The position numbers were made by a program, and so were the translations under genes. The notes under the pieces were generated by a model. The model was not told where the DNA came from, ran no database searches, and was given only the letters and a program-made list of their open reading frames with translations. DNA of 64,000 nt, taken from positions 117,783 through 181,782 of the forward strand of contig JBJXGE010000012.1 of NCBI GenBank assembly GCA_046154185.1, read 5' to 3'. Shown here piece by piece: positions 15,623 to 26,100 of this stretch; the first letter of the stretch is position 1; each line of letters starts with the position of its first letter. Source of the stretch: JBJXGE01 sp046154185 (GTDB lineage: Bacteria > Planctomycetota > UBA8108 > UBA1146 > JAJFFE01).

Positions 15623-18600
15623 TTACGCGCGCTTCGCGCTCCGCACGCGCCACACCACGCCGCCGATGACCATGAGCGCGAGCGCCGCCCACGCGCTCCA
15701 TTGCGAAGCGGGCACTTGGCGCGTGATCGAGAGCGCGACGCGCGCTTCCGCGTCGCCCGACTGAATCTGGTGGTAGCTATTGGCGAGATAACCCGTGCGC
15801 GGGACGACGAGCTCGACCCCGAGCGGTGCGACTCCACTTTGCAGTTCGTCCGTCGTCGAACGACCGCCCGCCGGCACCGCCACCGGTTCGGCCGTCGACA
15901 ACTCCGCTTCCGGCGCCACCGGCGGACACGCCAGCGCCTGCCAGCCGAAATACGGCGCATTGTCGTTGAGGACGCTGAGCGGCACACCGGCCGCACGCGA
16001 TTCCGCGACACTCGATTTCGTGCGCGCGCCCGCGCGCCAATCGCGACCGCGCAAGAACCGCGTGCGATCGTTGAACGTGCGCACGTCGGCGTCCTCGACC
16101 GGCGCCGTCGTCGCCGGCGCCTGCTGTTGTTCGATCTGACTCTTGAGCTGCTTGCGCTTCTCTTGGGCTTGCTCGAGCGTGGCGAAATTCTGCGCGATTT
16201 GATTGCCCAGCCGCTCGCGTCCGATATCGCCCTCTTGGCGCAATTGCTGATCGTTCTTGTTCGAATACTCGAGCTCAGCGATATTGTCGCCGAGCGCCAT
16301 CTCCGCTTTCTCGAGCTGCTTCTGCGCGCGATCCCGCGCGCGTTGCGATGGGGCGCCATCCTTCGCGCTCAAGAGCGTCTGCAAGCCCTCGACGCTTTGC
16401 AGAAGCGACGTGATCTTCTTCGCCGACTTGAGACTCTCCGGCTCGAGTCGCATCTTGCCGACCGTATCCGACACCGAATATTCCTCCGGATAATGCACGC
16501 TCCAAATCGTCTCCACGAGCTGCACTCCGGCGCTATAGCCGGGGCGTGGCGCCGCAAGCTTCGTGCCCGCGCGCAGCGCGGGCAATGCGACGCGCGCCTC
16601 CTCGTAGTACACGCTGATCTCGATCGGCAGACTCACTTCGCTCGCGCGCTCGACCGGAATTTGCAGCACGAGGCGACCGCTCGCGTCGCTTTTCCGTCCG
16701 ACTGCGACCGGCTTGCCGTCGACGTTGACACTCCAGAGCTGCGTCGCCGTCGGCATCTCGAGCAGAAAGAACTGCAGGTGGCGATTGACGAGCGTGTAGG
16801 TCGCCCGCGTACGCGTCAGGCCGTCGACGCCGATCACGGTCGTCAGATCCGCAAGCGGCACTACCGCCGCGAGCCCTTCCTCCGCCTTCATGCCTTGTTC
16901 GGCGAGCACGAGCGCCCAGTCGCGCGCCGTCGCTCGATAGGTGGGACCAACTCCTTCGGCACTCATCGCGCCCGGCAAGTACGGGACACTTTCAGGCTCG
17001 ACTTCCTGCAAACCCTGCGGTCGCCACTCGACTGCGTCGTGACGATTCGAACGCACGACCCCGACGTAGTGATCTTGCTCGGCGAGCGGCAGCGCGCCAT
17101 CGAGTAACTCGATCGGCAGAATGCGAGCTTCGTTGCCCGCCCCCGCGGCGGCCCCGCGTCGCACGCGATACGAAAAATCGACGAGCAAGTCCCCGACTGC
17201 TGGCGATTGCAGCGTCCACTCGATCGTGCGCTCGGCGGTGACGGTATGGCCCCGCAAATTCTGACACTCAAGGCGCAGCAGCTCCGCGCCCACCGGCAAA
17301 CGCGCGGCGAAATTCGCGCGCCCGGCGAAACTCATGCGATACCACACGCGCACGTTGACGAGCAGCGCTTCATCGCCGAAGCGACCGAAGCTGCTCACGA
17401 CCGCCGAGATTTTTCCGACGCGGCTTCGCGCGCTCACGCGGGGTGTGACGGTGTCGCTCGAGCTGCTGTTGCGATAGCCGAAGCGCGCGCTCGCCTCGGC
17501 CGGCAATCGCACCCACGATGCCAAACTCTCGCTCGCGAGCACCTGCCAGCGACCCGCCGCCTCGCCCGCGGTGACTTCCAACAGCTCACTCGCCGCGATG
17601 ACCCAACTTTGCGCTTGCTCGTGCTTCTTGAGACCGTCCTCACTGAGCGCGCGCAAATCCGGCAACGCGAGCGGCGCAGTCCGCACGTCGCCGATCGCTT
17701 CGAGCGTCACCAGCAGCTCGTCACCGGCGCGCAAGCGGCGCAAGAAGTCGCACACCAACGTGCGCTCAGCACCGACGGTCACGACTTCATACGACCGCAA
17801 CGCCTCAGCACGCGCGAGCACGACGCGCCAGCCGTCCGCCAACTTCCAGCGCGCGCGGAGCGGCGCGCGCTCGGCACTCGTGACACGCACGCGCACGAAC
17901 GCCTGCGCGCGCTCCGCGTCGAGGAGCAGCACACCATCGGTCGCGACCGTGAGTTCGCCGCCGATTTCCTGCACGCCGAGTCGCGCACTCGCGCCCGCGT
18001 CGTACGCATGGTGGATGCGCTCAGCGCTGCGCAGATCGTCGGTGCGCAAGAATTCCGGTACCTCGGCCGGCGACACGCGCTCGAGTCCGCCGAGCGACTC
18101 GGGCGTAAAGCGCCGCCCGGGACGGCTGACGAGCGCAAACCAACTCTCTTGGTGCACGGCGCCGTCGAGTTCGAGGGTTGGACAGGCGGCGGCCGCGTCG
18201 AACATCGCGAAACCGTTGATCTCGAGGCGCGACTCGTTAATGGGACTCGCAAAGAAAACTTCCAGCCGCGCGGCCTCGCCCGGCGCCGCCGCCGGTTGGA
18301 TGCTCCAGGCCGCCACCGCCGGACCCGTGACGCTGGTGATCTGCCAATTTCCCGCGATGCGGTAGTTCGCCTGCTCGATGGGATTTCCGGTGACGCGCAG
18401 TGTTTCCACGCGCGCGACTTGCATGCCGGCGGCGCCCAACCACAAATGCGTGAGCGAGCGCGATGCCGGCTGCAGCGCAATCGCGCCTTCGACCCGCGGA
18501 ATGTGCCAACTCAGGGTCGCCGTCGCCGCTGCGCCGAGGTCCATGCGCACGAGTGTGCCGAGCTGACCAGGCGCGCTCTCCACGACTCCGCTGCACTCCG

Positions 18601-21600
18601 CAACCCGCGGCTCCGCGCCTGCAGGCAGTGTGCCTTGTATGCGCACGGCACTCGCCCCTAAGAGTTGTGTCGAGAAACTCTGCCGGCCGGGATCGCTTAC
18701 GACTTTGCCGACGAGTTCCACCGTGATCTCGTGCAGTCCGCGGCCGCGCAAGTCGATCGAGGCCGCGCCGCTTTGACTCGACACACCGGCGAGCGCGCCG
18801 TCGATCCGCACGGCTTGGAGCTGTGCGCGATCAAAAGTCAGTGGCACGCTGATCCAGTCATCTGTCAGCACGAGGAGTGGAATGCTGCCCGTCAGCAAGT
18901 ACTGGTCGCCGCGAATTTCCAGCTGATAGAGCGCCGCGCCGAGCAAGTGTTTCGCCGCCAATGGTGACGCTGGCGCGCTACCGTCGGGATGCGCGAGTTT
19001 CCATAGCTCCTGAAATCGATCATCCGGAATGTACACCTTCGTCTCGTTCGCCGACCCCGGATTCGTCAGTCGTTCGATGTCATACGGGATGAGCACTCCA
19101 TCCCACGGTTGTTCGAAGCCCGACGTCGGCGCCGACTGAGCGCGTGCCGAATCTCCTGGTCCGAAAATGCCGAGCACTCCGAGCGCAAAGACGACGCCGA
19201 ACGCGCGGCTCGCCACCTGGAGACGTCGACGCGCCGCGAGTTGAACGATGCCCATGCCGATGCCCAGCACGACCAGTGCTTCGATGACGGGTACCGACCA
19301 AACGTTTTCGACGCGTCCGATCGCCGACGGCAACAAGACCGCGCCGATGAGCGCGACCGTCCAAACTTGCCAGTAGCGCCGGCGCGCGAGTCGACGCGCC
19401 AACCCAAGCCCGACGACGAGCGTCACCGCGAACACGGCTAGCGTCACGACGCGATCGCGACGCCACAGGTGATACTCGACTTCCAGCACCGGATCGCCGC
19501 CGAATTTGTACGCCCGGTATTCGCGGCCCTGCGCGTGAAACTTGACGCGCGGCGCGTTCACGTCCGCGCTCGCGCCATCTTTCTGCTGCGCCTGCAATCG
19601 CTGCGACTGACTGCCGGGTGCCGCGCCTTCGTTCCATAGCGCACCGAGCTGCTCTTCTTGCGACAAGGGCTCGAGGCCCGCCAATGTGCCGATCGAGCCG
19701 CGCATCATGGCGCGCGCCGGACGCCGGAATACGGTGTTGGCCACGCCCAAAAGAAATCCCCGTTCGGGCGTGAGTTGCCCCCAACTCGTCGCACGCAAGT
19801 TGCCACCTCGAAGATCGAGCCGGTACTCGGACGGCGAGTAAAGCACCCACTCGACTTCGCCGACCGGCACCGATTCGAGCCGCGGCCCCGCCTCTTGCCA
19901 CACACCCGCTGCGGCGAGTCCATTCGAGTTCAGCGCCGCGCGTTCGTACACGAGCGCGATTGTCGCGAACGAGCGTGGTGGCAGCGGAATCGCGATGCGT
20001 GGACCACGAGTCACTCCTCCGCCCAGTGGGGTCGTGGTGACCGGTCGTACACTCCGTACCGGCTCCCCGTCGATCGTCACGGCGATGCAATTCGCACCCA
20101 TCGGCAGTTCCAGTGTCACGTACTGATCGCGCGCATACGCGAGCAAGAATTCGACGTGCGTGCGCGACCCACCCGAAGCGCCGAGCACCGTCGCGAGTTT
20201 GAGGCTCCGCACGAATTGACCGAGCAGGGGCGCCCGCTCATGCACGAGGGGCTTGACCGTGCCAGCCGCACCGCGCGCGCGCACGCGATACGCGCGGATG
20301 ACGCGCGCGTTCGCCCACGGCTCCGCGAAGTCCGGCAGCTCGTCGAATTCCATCGGCACCCAAGAATCGCCGGCGCCGAGTTCGAGTTCAATGGAGCCTT
20401 CGCTTTGCAACACCAAGAAGCGTTCGGCGCCGAAGTCGCCGGCGAGACTCACGGCGGCGATCGTCAACGGTTGGTCGGGGCGATAGACGAGCTCATACTC
20501 GACGCGGAATTGTCGCTCGCCGAAGAACGGTCGCACGAACGTCACCGTGCGCCGGTCGTCGAGCGCTTTGATCTCCTTGATGCCTTTGCCGATGATGTTC
20601 ACATTCGTGTCGGTGCGCGCGCCGGGCACGACAAAATCGAGCACGTCGATGCCGCGATTGACGACCGCCAGACGCACATCGCCGCGCACGCGCAACACGC
20701 GTTCGGCGCTCGCGCCCTGCGATTGCCGTTCGCTCGCGAGAATCGCCGTCGCCGCGCGATACTCACCGCGCGCCGGTTGCTGCTTGAGATCGACGCTGAA
20801 GCGCGGGCGATCGACATCTGTCGTGAGCGCGACGAGCACGCGCGCCTCCGGCGCGAGCACTCCGGCTGTTGTCGGCGCGGCGACTCTGAGCTGCGACTCG
20901 ATCCACGTCAGTCCGAGTTCGCGCGCCTCCTCGGCGCTCAGGGCGCGCCAACCGCCGGTGTTCATGTTGCCCGCATAGAGCGAGTCGTGAAGCGCAAGTC
21001 CGAGGTCCGTCCGCGCACGCGCGGCATCGAGCACGACCGGCAAGTCGAGCGCGATGGTGCGCTCGCGCCAATCGCGATCTTCATCGAATGCGTTACTCTC
21101 GAGGGTCAATTGAAAATCGAGCGAGGCACCGGCCGCGAGCGCGCGATCGAGCAGTACGCGGATCCCCGGCCGTCCGGCCTCCGCGGTCTCTTCCGCGCGC
21201 AGTCCGATGTTGTTCGCGCCGGGGCGCGTCTGCTCTTCGACGCGCACGAGCCGCCAATCGGGCGGCAATTGCACATCCAATGCGAACAAGCGTCCGCTCT
21301 CGACTTCGACGCTCAGGCGTCCCTCCAAAAAGGCGCGCCGTTCGTACACGCGCAGGAGAAATGCGCTGCGCGCGCGCACCGATGTCGCCAGCGCGGACAA
21401 CGACCAGTCGAGTTGCGCCGGACCCGTGTATGCGACCGCCCGCAACTTTGTGCCGCCGTGAAGCGGCGGCAGGCCGGTACCGGCGACGATTTTATTCCAA
21501 GCAGAGATTTCCTCGTCGGTCGCGAGCGCTTCCTGGCGCTCGAGTTCGCGGAGCCCCGCGCCGGCCGTCACGCGTAGTTTTTCATCGCGCGGCTCGAGCA

Positions 21601-22684
21601 CGAGCGCAGCACCCGTTTGAAAAGCTGCGCCGCGCAAGAGCGGCATCTCGAGGCTAAAGCGCTCGGGCGCGGTCGCGATGATGCCGGCGATCAAGAGCTC
21701 GATCTTCCCTTGGGTCGCCTCGGCCAACGTGACTTCGAGGTCGCCGTTGGCGCCAATCTGCCAAGCGTGAAGGGGACCTTCGACTCGCGTCACTTGCAGA
21801 CCCGCCGGCAAGTCGAGCGCCAGCCGATCGACCGATTCGCGTTCGACGTAGATTTGCGCCCACCACGCAAACGGCGCTTGTCCGCCTCGTGGCAACGCCG
21901 CGAACAAATGCTCCGCCAACAGCAACACGCCGCGTTCGCCGGCGCCGCGCCGCGCGCGGTACTCGATTTGAAACGACGACGCGGAGCCGATGGCGAGCAC
22001 GAACTTTGTACCGCCATCCGCCGGCACGGAATTGACAAATCCACTCGCATCGATGACGTCTGCTTCGCCCAAGACCGCAAGCTCGAGCGCAGCGCTTGGC
22101 GCGGCGACGAGCGGTCCCGTCACTCGAAAGCGCCGCTCGTTTTCCTCGACCGGCAATGCGAAGCCGAGTTCGAGCAAGTGTCGCCCGCGACCCTCGATGA
22201 GTAAACGCGCCGCTTTCGATGGATCGTCGCGCAGGATCCAACCGGGTTTGCCATCGACTTGCACGCTGCCGAGTCGCTCCGCGATTGTGCCGAGTTCGCA
22301 GGTCACCCAGCCATCCTCGAGCACCGTCAATTCGACGCGCGCCGTGAAGTACGCGGCGCGGCCGCGCACGCGCCCTTCGTAGTGCGCGTGAGTGATGACG
22401 GCGGCGAGCGGCGGAATCTCTTGCGGCGTTCGCTCCCGACCCGCGCGCTTCAAACCGTCGGCGACGAGCGTCCGATACTCGTCGAGCGACATGACCACGC
22501 CCTCCGGGCGATTGCTGATCATCCATTGGAATTCCTCGAACGGCACATAGAGCTCGCGCAATCGGTTGCCGGTGGGCGCCGACGGCGCTTGCGCACTCGA
22601 CCCACTACCGAGCGCAACGATGAGGAATAGCGCGAGCGCCGTCGAAATGCCGGCGCGCGAGCGAAGCTTCGCCGATCGCATCAT
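15623..22684 (-). CDS. giant exported membrane protein, two copies of a repeated module (probable ORF fusion)
   Basis: 2353 residues. Signal peptide ISTALALFLIVALGSGSSAQ (about 13-32). Module copy 1 starts LRELYVPFEEFQW (about 43); copy 2 starts VLIPYDIERL/KVYIPDDRFQELW (about 1195-1225). Each copy is long and beta-rich, with recurring W-x-x-V-x-L and GRGRH/GRGLH segments. Between them (about 1072-1190) are four hydrophobic helices, the last reading as a second signal peptide (GVVFALGVLGIFGPGDSARA then QS). Copy 2 ends in a coiled coil (about 2080-2190) and a C-terminal helix, ALALMVIGGVVWRVR. No enzyme motif recognised. It overlaps the upstream giant gene by four bases (ATGA). It is the last gene of the sigma/anti-sigma operon and is probably a membrane-anchored periplasmic structure. 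Function unknown. Confidence 0.82.
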   Translation of the reverse strand: MMRSAKLRSRAGISTALALFLIVALGSGSSAQAPSAPTGNRLRELYVPFEEFQWMISNRPEGVVMSLDEYRTLVADGLKRAGRERTPQEIPPLAAVITHAHYEGRVRGRAAYFTARVELTVLEDGWVTCELGTIAERLGSVQVDGKPGWILRDDPSKAARLLIEGRGRHLLELGFALPVEENERRFRVTGPLVAAPSAALELAVLGEADVIDASGFVNSVPADGGTKFVLAIGSASSFQIEYRARRGAGERGVLLLAEHLFAALPRGGQAPFAWWAQIYVERESVDRLALDLPAGLQVTRVEGPLHAWQIGANGDLEVTLAEATQGKIELLIAGIIATAPERFSLEMPLLRGAAFQTGAALVLEPRDEKLRVTAGAGLRELERQEALATDEEISAWNKIVAGTGLPPLHGGTKLRAVAYTGPAQLDWSLSALATSVRARSAFLLRVYERRAFLEGRLSVEVESGRLFALDVQLPPDWRLVRVEEQTRPGANNIGLRAEETAEAGRPGIRVLLDRALAAGASLDFQLTLESNAFDEDRDWRERTIALDLPVVLDAARARTDLGLALHDSLYAGNMNTGGWRALSAEEARELGLTWIESQLRVAAPTTAGVLAPEARVLVALTTDVDRPRFSVDLKQQPARGEYRAATAILASERQSQGASAERVLRVRGDVRLAVVNRGIDVLDFVVPGARTDTNVNIIGKGIKEIKALDDRRTVTFVRPFFGERQFRVEYELVYRPDQPLTIAAVSLAGDFGAERFLVLQSEGSIELELGAGDSWVPMEFDELPDFAEPWANARVIRAYRVRARGAAGTVKPLVHERAPLLGQFVRSLKLATVLGASGGSRTHVEFLLAYARDQYVTLELPMGANCIAVTIDGEPVRSVRPVTTTPLGGGVTRGPRIAIPLPPRSFATIALVYERAALNSNGLAAAGVWQEAGPRLESVPVGEVEWVLYSPSEYRLDLRGGNLRATSWGQLTPERGFLLGVANTVFRRPARAMMRGSIGTLAGLEPLSQEEQLGALWNEGAAPGSQSQRLQAQQKDGASADVNAPRVKFHAQGREYRAYKFGGDPVLEVEYHLWRRDRVVTLAVFAVTLVVGLGLARRLARRRYWQVWTVALIGAVLLPSAIGRVENVWSVPVIEALVVLGIGMGIVQLAARRRLQVASRAFGVVFALGVLGIFGPGDSARAQSAPTSGFEQPWDGVLIPYDIERLTNPGSANETKVYIPDDRFQELWKLAHPDGSAPASPLAAKHLLGAALYQLEIRGDQYLLTGSIPLLVLTDDWISVPLTFDRAQLQAVRIDGALAGVSSQSGAASIDLRGRGLHEITVELVGKVVSDPGRQSFSTQLLGASAVRIQGTLPAGAEPRVAECSGVVESAPGQLGTLVRMDLGAAATATLSWHIPRVEGAIALQPASRSLTHLWLGAAGMQVARVETLRVTGNPIEQANYRIAGNWQITSVTGPAVAAWSIQPAAAPGEAARLEVFFASPINESRLEINGFAMFDAAAACPTLELDGAVHQESWFALVSRPGRRFTPESLGGLERVSPAEVPEFLRTDDLRSAERIHHAYDAGASARLGVQEIGGELTVATDGVLLLDAERAQAFVRVRVTSAERAPLRARWKLADGWRVVLARAEALRSYEVVTVGAERTLVCDFLRRLRAGDELLVTLEAIGDVRTAPLALPDLRALSEDGLKKHEQAQSWVIAASELLEVTAGEAAGRWQVLASESLASWVRLPAEASARFGYRNSSSSDTVTPRVSARSRVGKISAVVSSFGRFGDEALLVNVRVWYRMSFAGRANFAARLPVGAELLRLECQNLRGHTVTAERTIEWTLQSPAVGDLLVDFSYRVRRGAAAGAGNEARILPIELLDGALPLAEQDHYVGVVRSNRHDAVEWRPQGLQEVEPESVPYLPGAMSAEGVGPTYRATARDWALVLAEQGMKAEEGLAAVVPLADLTTVIGVDGLTRTRATYTLVNRHLQFFLLEMPTATQLWSVNVDGKPVAVGRKSDASGRLVLQIPVERASEVSLPIEISVYYEEARVALPALRAGTKLAAPRPGYSAGVQLVETIWSVHYPEEYSVSDTVGKMRLEPESLKSAKKITSLLQSVEGLQTLLSAKDGAPSQRARDRAQKQLEKAEMALGDNIAELEYSNKNDQQLRQEGDIGRERLGNQIAQNFATLEQAQEKRKQLKSQIEQQQAPATTAPVEDADVRTFNDRTRFLRGRDWRAGARTKSSVAESRAAGVPLSVLNDNAPYFGWQALACPPVAPEAELSTAEPVAVPAGGRSTTDELQSGVAPLGVELVVPRTGYLANSYHQIQSGDAEARVALSITRQVPASQWSAWAALALMVIGGVVWRVRSAKRA

Positions 22685-25600
22685 TCGCCCGCCTTTTCGC
22701 TCGGAGAATCACTCCGCGGGGCGACGATTGGCGGTGCGACGATCGGCGGTTCCGCGCTCGACTCGTGCTGCGCATCTTCCAGATACGGGTCGGACGCCAA
22801 CTCGAGTTTTCGCGTGCGACGCGCTTTGAGGCCGGCGCGCACTTGCCGCAGCACAAGCACGAGCGCGGCGAGTCCGAAGCCGGCGAATGCCGAGGCCGCG
22901 AGCTGCGACTTCGCATCGCTCCACAGCCACGTGCACAGGAGCGCGAGCGCCAGCGCCGCGCTAGCGAGTTCGCCGCGCCAGCGCGGACGCACGCGAAACG
23001 CGGTGAGGAGCGCCAAGAAAGCCGCGATACCGCACAGCGCATCGAAGACCCAAAACCAACGGCGCTCGATGAAGCGGAGGCTCAGCGCGCCGCGGTCGGC
23101 CAAGGTCTCGAACCGGTGCACGACATAGCCGCGCGTCTGCAGCTCGATGTCGACGCCGGTCGACTCGACCGCCGGCCGCGTTCCACCATCACCCATGGCG
23201 CTCGCCGCCGGTGCGGTCACGCCCGTCGCTTGCGACACCAGCGTCTTGAAGCGCTCCCACAACCACACATTCTCGCCGGCACGGCGATGCAAGTTGCCGC
23301 CGAAACCGAAGTACACGTAGTTCGGCGGCAGGTACAACTCGAGCTCGATCTTGCCGATCGGCACGTCGCCGAGTTGCTCCTCCGGCAGAATCTCGAGCGT
23401 GCGAAAGCCGTCGCCGCCCCAGCGTCCCATCTCGCCAGCGCCGATGCGCGTCTCATACACGAGCACGACCGGAAAGGTGCCACCCGCGCCTTGCGAGCGC
23501 GGGATGGGAATCATGGTGGCGTCGTTCTTCTTCATCGGCACTTGCTTCTGACCGCCGACGGAGAGCGACAGAATCTTGGCGTCGGTCGGGAGTCGCACGG
23601 CAAGGTACTGCCGCGCCGCGTTCTGTACGAAGATCACCGCGCTCGTGCGAAGATTCAGTTCCTCCGACCAAATGCTGCGCAGATGGACAAGCGGCACCGC
23701 CGTCGTCGCGAGCCGCGCGTAGTCGTGCCGTGTGAGTTTCAAAGTGAGCGTCGGCTTGGCGCCGAAGTAACGAAACGCGCTGTAAATTTGGCCGCGGCGC
23801 AACTTGTCGGGAAGATCGCCCGAATCGATGGTCTCGAGTTCGACGGCTTCGGGCGCGATCTCGAGCGTGCCGTCCTTGCGAATCGCGACGAAACCCTGTT
23901 CGTTCCGCACCCGCGTCGCGTGAAGGAGCGCCACGGACTGCGAAATCGGCACGCCGGCGGCGAGCGCCTTCAACTCTTGCGAGTGCACTATGCTGACCGT
24001 GACGCCACCCAAGACCGGCGGCTGCAGGCTTACCTCCCAAATGGTGGCGTCGCCTTCTTTGCCGGACTTGCGGACATCGGTCTTCTGCTTCGTTTCAATC
24101 TTGAGTTCATTGTCGAGCGCGGCCGGCGCCGTGAAGTAGAGCTTGTCGACCGGCGCGTACATGACGTTGTAGTCGAGGAGGTGCGTGTGCTTGATCTCGC
24201 CGTCGCCGACCTCGACGAGGTGTTGCGCGATGACATCGATCTCGGTCTTCCGCGCCGTCAGGCGCAACTCGACCGAGGCCGGCGTCGAGCGATAGCGAAA
24301 CGCGCGCGGGATGCCCGCGTCGCCGCCGACTTGCCCGAGAATTCCGGTGCGCAGTAACGGATCGACATCGATGTCGACAAGCGCCGTGCGCGTCGTCGTC
24401 ACGGCTTCCACGGCGCGCGGTACGCTGACGCCGAGAAGCCCGCGATCCTGCGCGGCGCCGACGACGCGGAGCGCGGGAAAAGTCAGCGCGCCTTCGCGCA
24501 CGCCACCCGCGCGCGTGAGTCGAAACGGCACGCGCAAATTGCCGAGCGCGCGCGCGCGCAAGTTCACCGTGACCGTGCGTTGCCCTTCCGCATCACTCGC
24601 TTGAAAGTCTTCGATCTGCTGCGGCTCGCCGACCTGCTGCACGGTCCACACCTGTGGCACTTGAAATTGGAGCACGAAGACGCCGGCCTTGCGGACGTCG
24701 AACTCGATCCAACCCACCCACACATCTTCGTGTTCGCCGAGTGCGACGACGCTCGTTGTCTCCGCGTGCACGACTGGCGTGATTTTCTCGACGGCGAGCA
24801 CTAGCTTGAGCGGCGCCGCCGCGGTGTGCGCCAAGTAGCCGAAGCGGAGGCCGCGATCGAGCCGCAGGTCCTGCGGCATCTCTTGTGGATCGAGTTGGCT
24901 AAGGCCGGCCGAACTTTCGACGCGCGTCTTGAGCCCGACATCCGCGACCGCCACCGCGAACCCGGATTCACGCAGCACGTTTTCGATGCGCGGAAACGGC
25001 ACGTCGACCCGTTCGGGTACTTGCTCGAAGGGGCGCTCGAAGGAGAGCCCGAGCTGGTAGCGCTTCACCGGCGTGAAGAGTTGGACGATCAGTTGATCGC
25101 CTTCTTGCGTCCACGCCCGGGAGTTGTCCGCTTGCACGTGAAGAAGGCGCGTGTCCGCGGGCAACCGCACGCGGAACTCATCGCTCTCGCCGCGCAAGAC
25201 TTCGAAGTCGATGCGCGTATCGATGCGGAGGAGGCGCTCCGAAAGTCGCACCGCGATCTGCTGCGCCGCCGACACGATCGTGCCATCGCGATCGACGCGC
25301 CCGGGCGGCGGTGACCACGAGACAGAAACCTGCGGCGAGTTGCCGAGGAACGCGAGGACGCGCGTCACGCCGCTTTCCGCGACGCTCTCGGTCGCGGCGA
25401 TGAGCGGTTGCACGTCGACGCGCACGCCGTCTTCCGGGATGCGCAGCTCGAGCCGCGAGACCGCGAGCGGCGGAATGCCGAAGCCGAAACTCTTCTTGCC
25501 CGGCGCTTTCGCGACGCGGACGCTAAACGCAATCTTCGCGCGATACATGCCCGGGCGCGGTAGCAAGATCGCGTACTCGCCGCCGACCAGCGTCAGCATC

Positions 25601-26100
25601 GCGTCGGGACTCGAGAGCTCCGCGCGCTCGATGGCCACGCCGCTGAGCGGCAGCTTGACCGTGCTCCAGCCGATGCGCAGCGCTTCGAGTTCAAACTCGA
25701 CTTCGAAGCGCGCGAGGTCGCCGACGACTTCGCCTTTGTAGAGTCCGCCGCGCACGGTCGCGTCGACCGGCGGCTTCCCGGCCTGCGCCAACTCGCGGTG
25801 CTTCGCGGCGTCGTTCCACAGTTCGAGAAACTGCTCGTACGGCAAAAAGATGCCGCGCCCGACTTTCTCGAACACATCGTCGAGTTTCGTGTACGGAACG
25901 TAGTAGGTCTTTTCGCGCACCGACTCCGCGGGAGTCGCAGGAGGGGTGGGTTGCGCGCGCAACACGGTCGACGTCGCGAGCGCCAGGAGGACAAACCCGC
26001 AACTCAAGAGCGCACGACCCCGACGACGCGAAGGACTCGATGACATGTGAAAGTGCTTCCTCTTCATGAACTCCAGTTTCGTTCCGGCGGTCGAACGCAT
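22681..26100 (-). CDS. large exported membrane protein, single copy of the same module
   Basis: 1139 residues from ATG 26100, which overlaps the VWA gene stop (TGATG). An internal ATG 18 residues in has GAGGAAG nine bases before it and may be the real start. Signal peptide GRALLSCGFVLLALATSTVL then RAQ. The module begins TYYVPYTKLDDVF and FLPYEQFLELW (about 68-95), then GLYKGEVVGDLARFEVEFEL and GWSTVKLPL, the same order of motifs as in both halves of the downstream 2353-residue protein. The body is beta-sheet-rich; near the C-terminus (about 1014-1090) are three membrane helices, followed by a charged cytoplasmic tail ending in Pro/Ala repeats. Family not recognised. Probably an inner-membrane protein with a large periplasmic domain that partners the neighbouring giant and the VWA protein. 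Confidence 0.82.
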   Translation of the reverse strand: MRSTAGTKLEFMKRKHFHMSSSPSRRRGRALLSCGFVLLALATSTVLRAQPTPPATPAESVREKTYYVPYTKLDDVFEKVGRGIFLPYEQFLELWNDAAKHRELAQAGKPPVDATVRGGLYKGEVVGDLARFEVEFELEALRIGWSTVKLPLSGVAIERAELSSPDAMLTLVGGEYAILLPRPGMYRAKIAFSVRVAKAPGKKSFGFGIPPLAVSRLELRIPEDGVRVDVQPLIAATESVAESGVTRVLAFLGNSPQVSVSWSPPPGRVDRDGTIVSAAQQIAVRLSERLLRIDTRIDFEVLRGESDEFRVRLPADTRLLHVQADNSRAWTQEGDQLIVQLFTPVKRYQLGLSFERPFEQVPERVDVPFPRIENVLRESGFAVAVADVGLKTRVESSAGLSQLDPQEMPQDLRLDRGLRFGYLAHTAAAPLKLVLAVEKITPVVHAETTSVVALGEHEDVWVGWIEFDVRKAGVFVLQFQVPQVWTVQQVGEPQQIEDFQASDAEGQRTVTVNLRARALGNLRVPFRLTRAGGVREGALTFPALRVVGAAQDRGLLGVSVPRAVEAVTTTRTALVDIDVDPLLRTGILGQVGGDAGIPRAFRYRSTPASVELRLTARKTEIDVIAQHLVEVGDGEIKHTHLLDYNVMYAPVDKLYFTAPAALDNELKIETKQKTDVRKSGKEGDATIWEVSLQPPVLGGVTVSIVHSQELKALAAGVPISQSVALLHATRVRNEQGFVAIRKDGTLEIAPEAVELETIDSGDLPDKLRRGQIYSAFRYFGAKPTLTLKLTRHDYARLATTAVPLVHLRSIWSEELNLRTSAVIFVQNAARQYLAVRLPTDAKILSLSVGGQKQVPMKKNDATMIPIPRSQGAGGTFPVVLVYETRIGAGEMGRWGGDGFRTLEILPEEQLGDVPIGKIELELYLPPNYVYFGFGGNLHRRAGENVWLWERFKTLVSQATGVTAPAASAMGDGGTRPAVESTGVDIELQTRGYVVHRFETLADRGALSLRFIERRWFWVFDALCGIAAFLALLTAFRVRPRWRGELASAALALALLCTWLWSDAKSQLAASAFAGFGLAALVLVLRQVRAGLKARRTRKLELASDPYLEDAQHESSAEPPIVAPPIVAPRSDSPSEKAGE

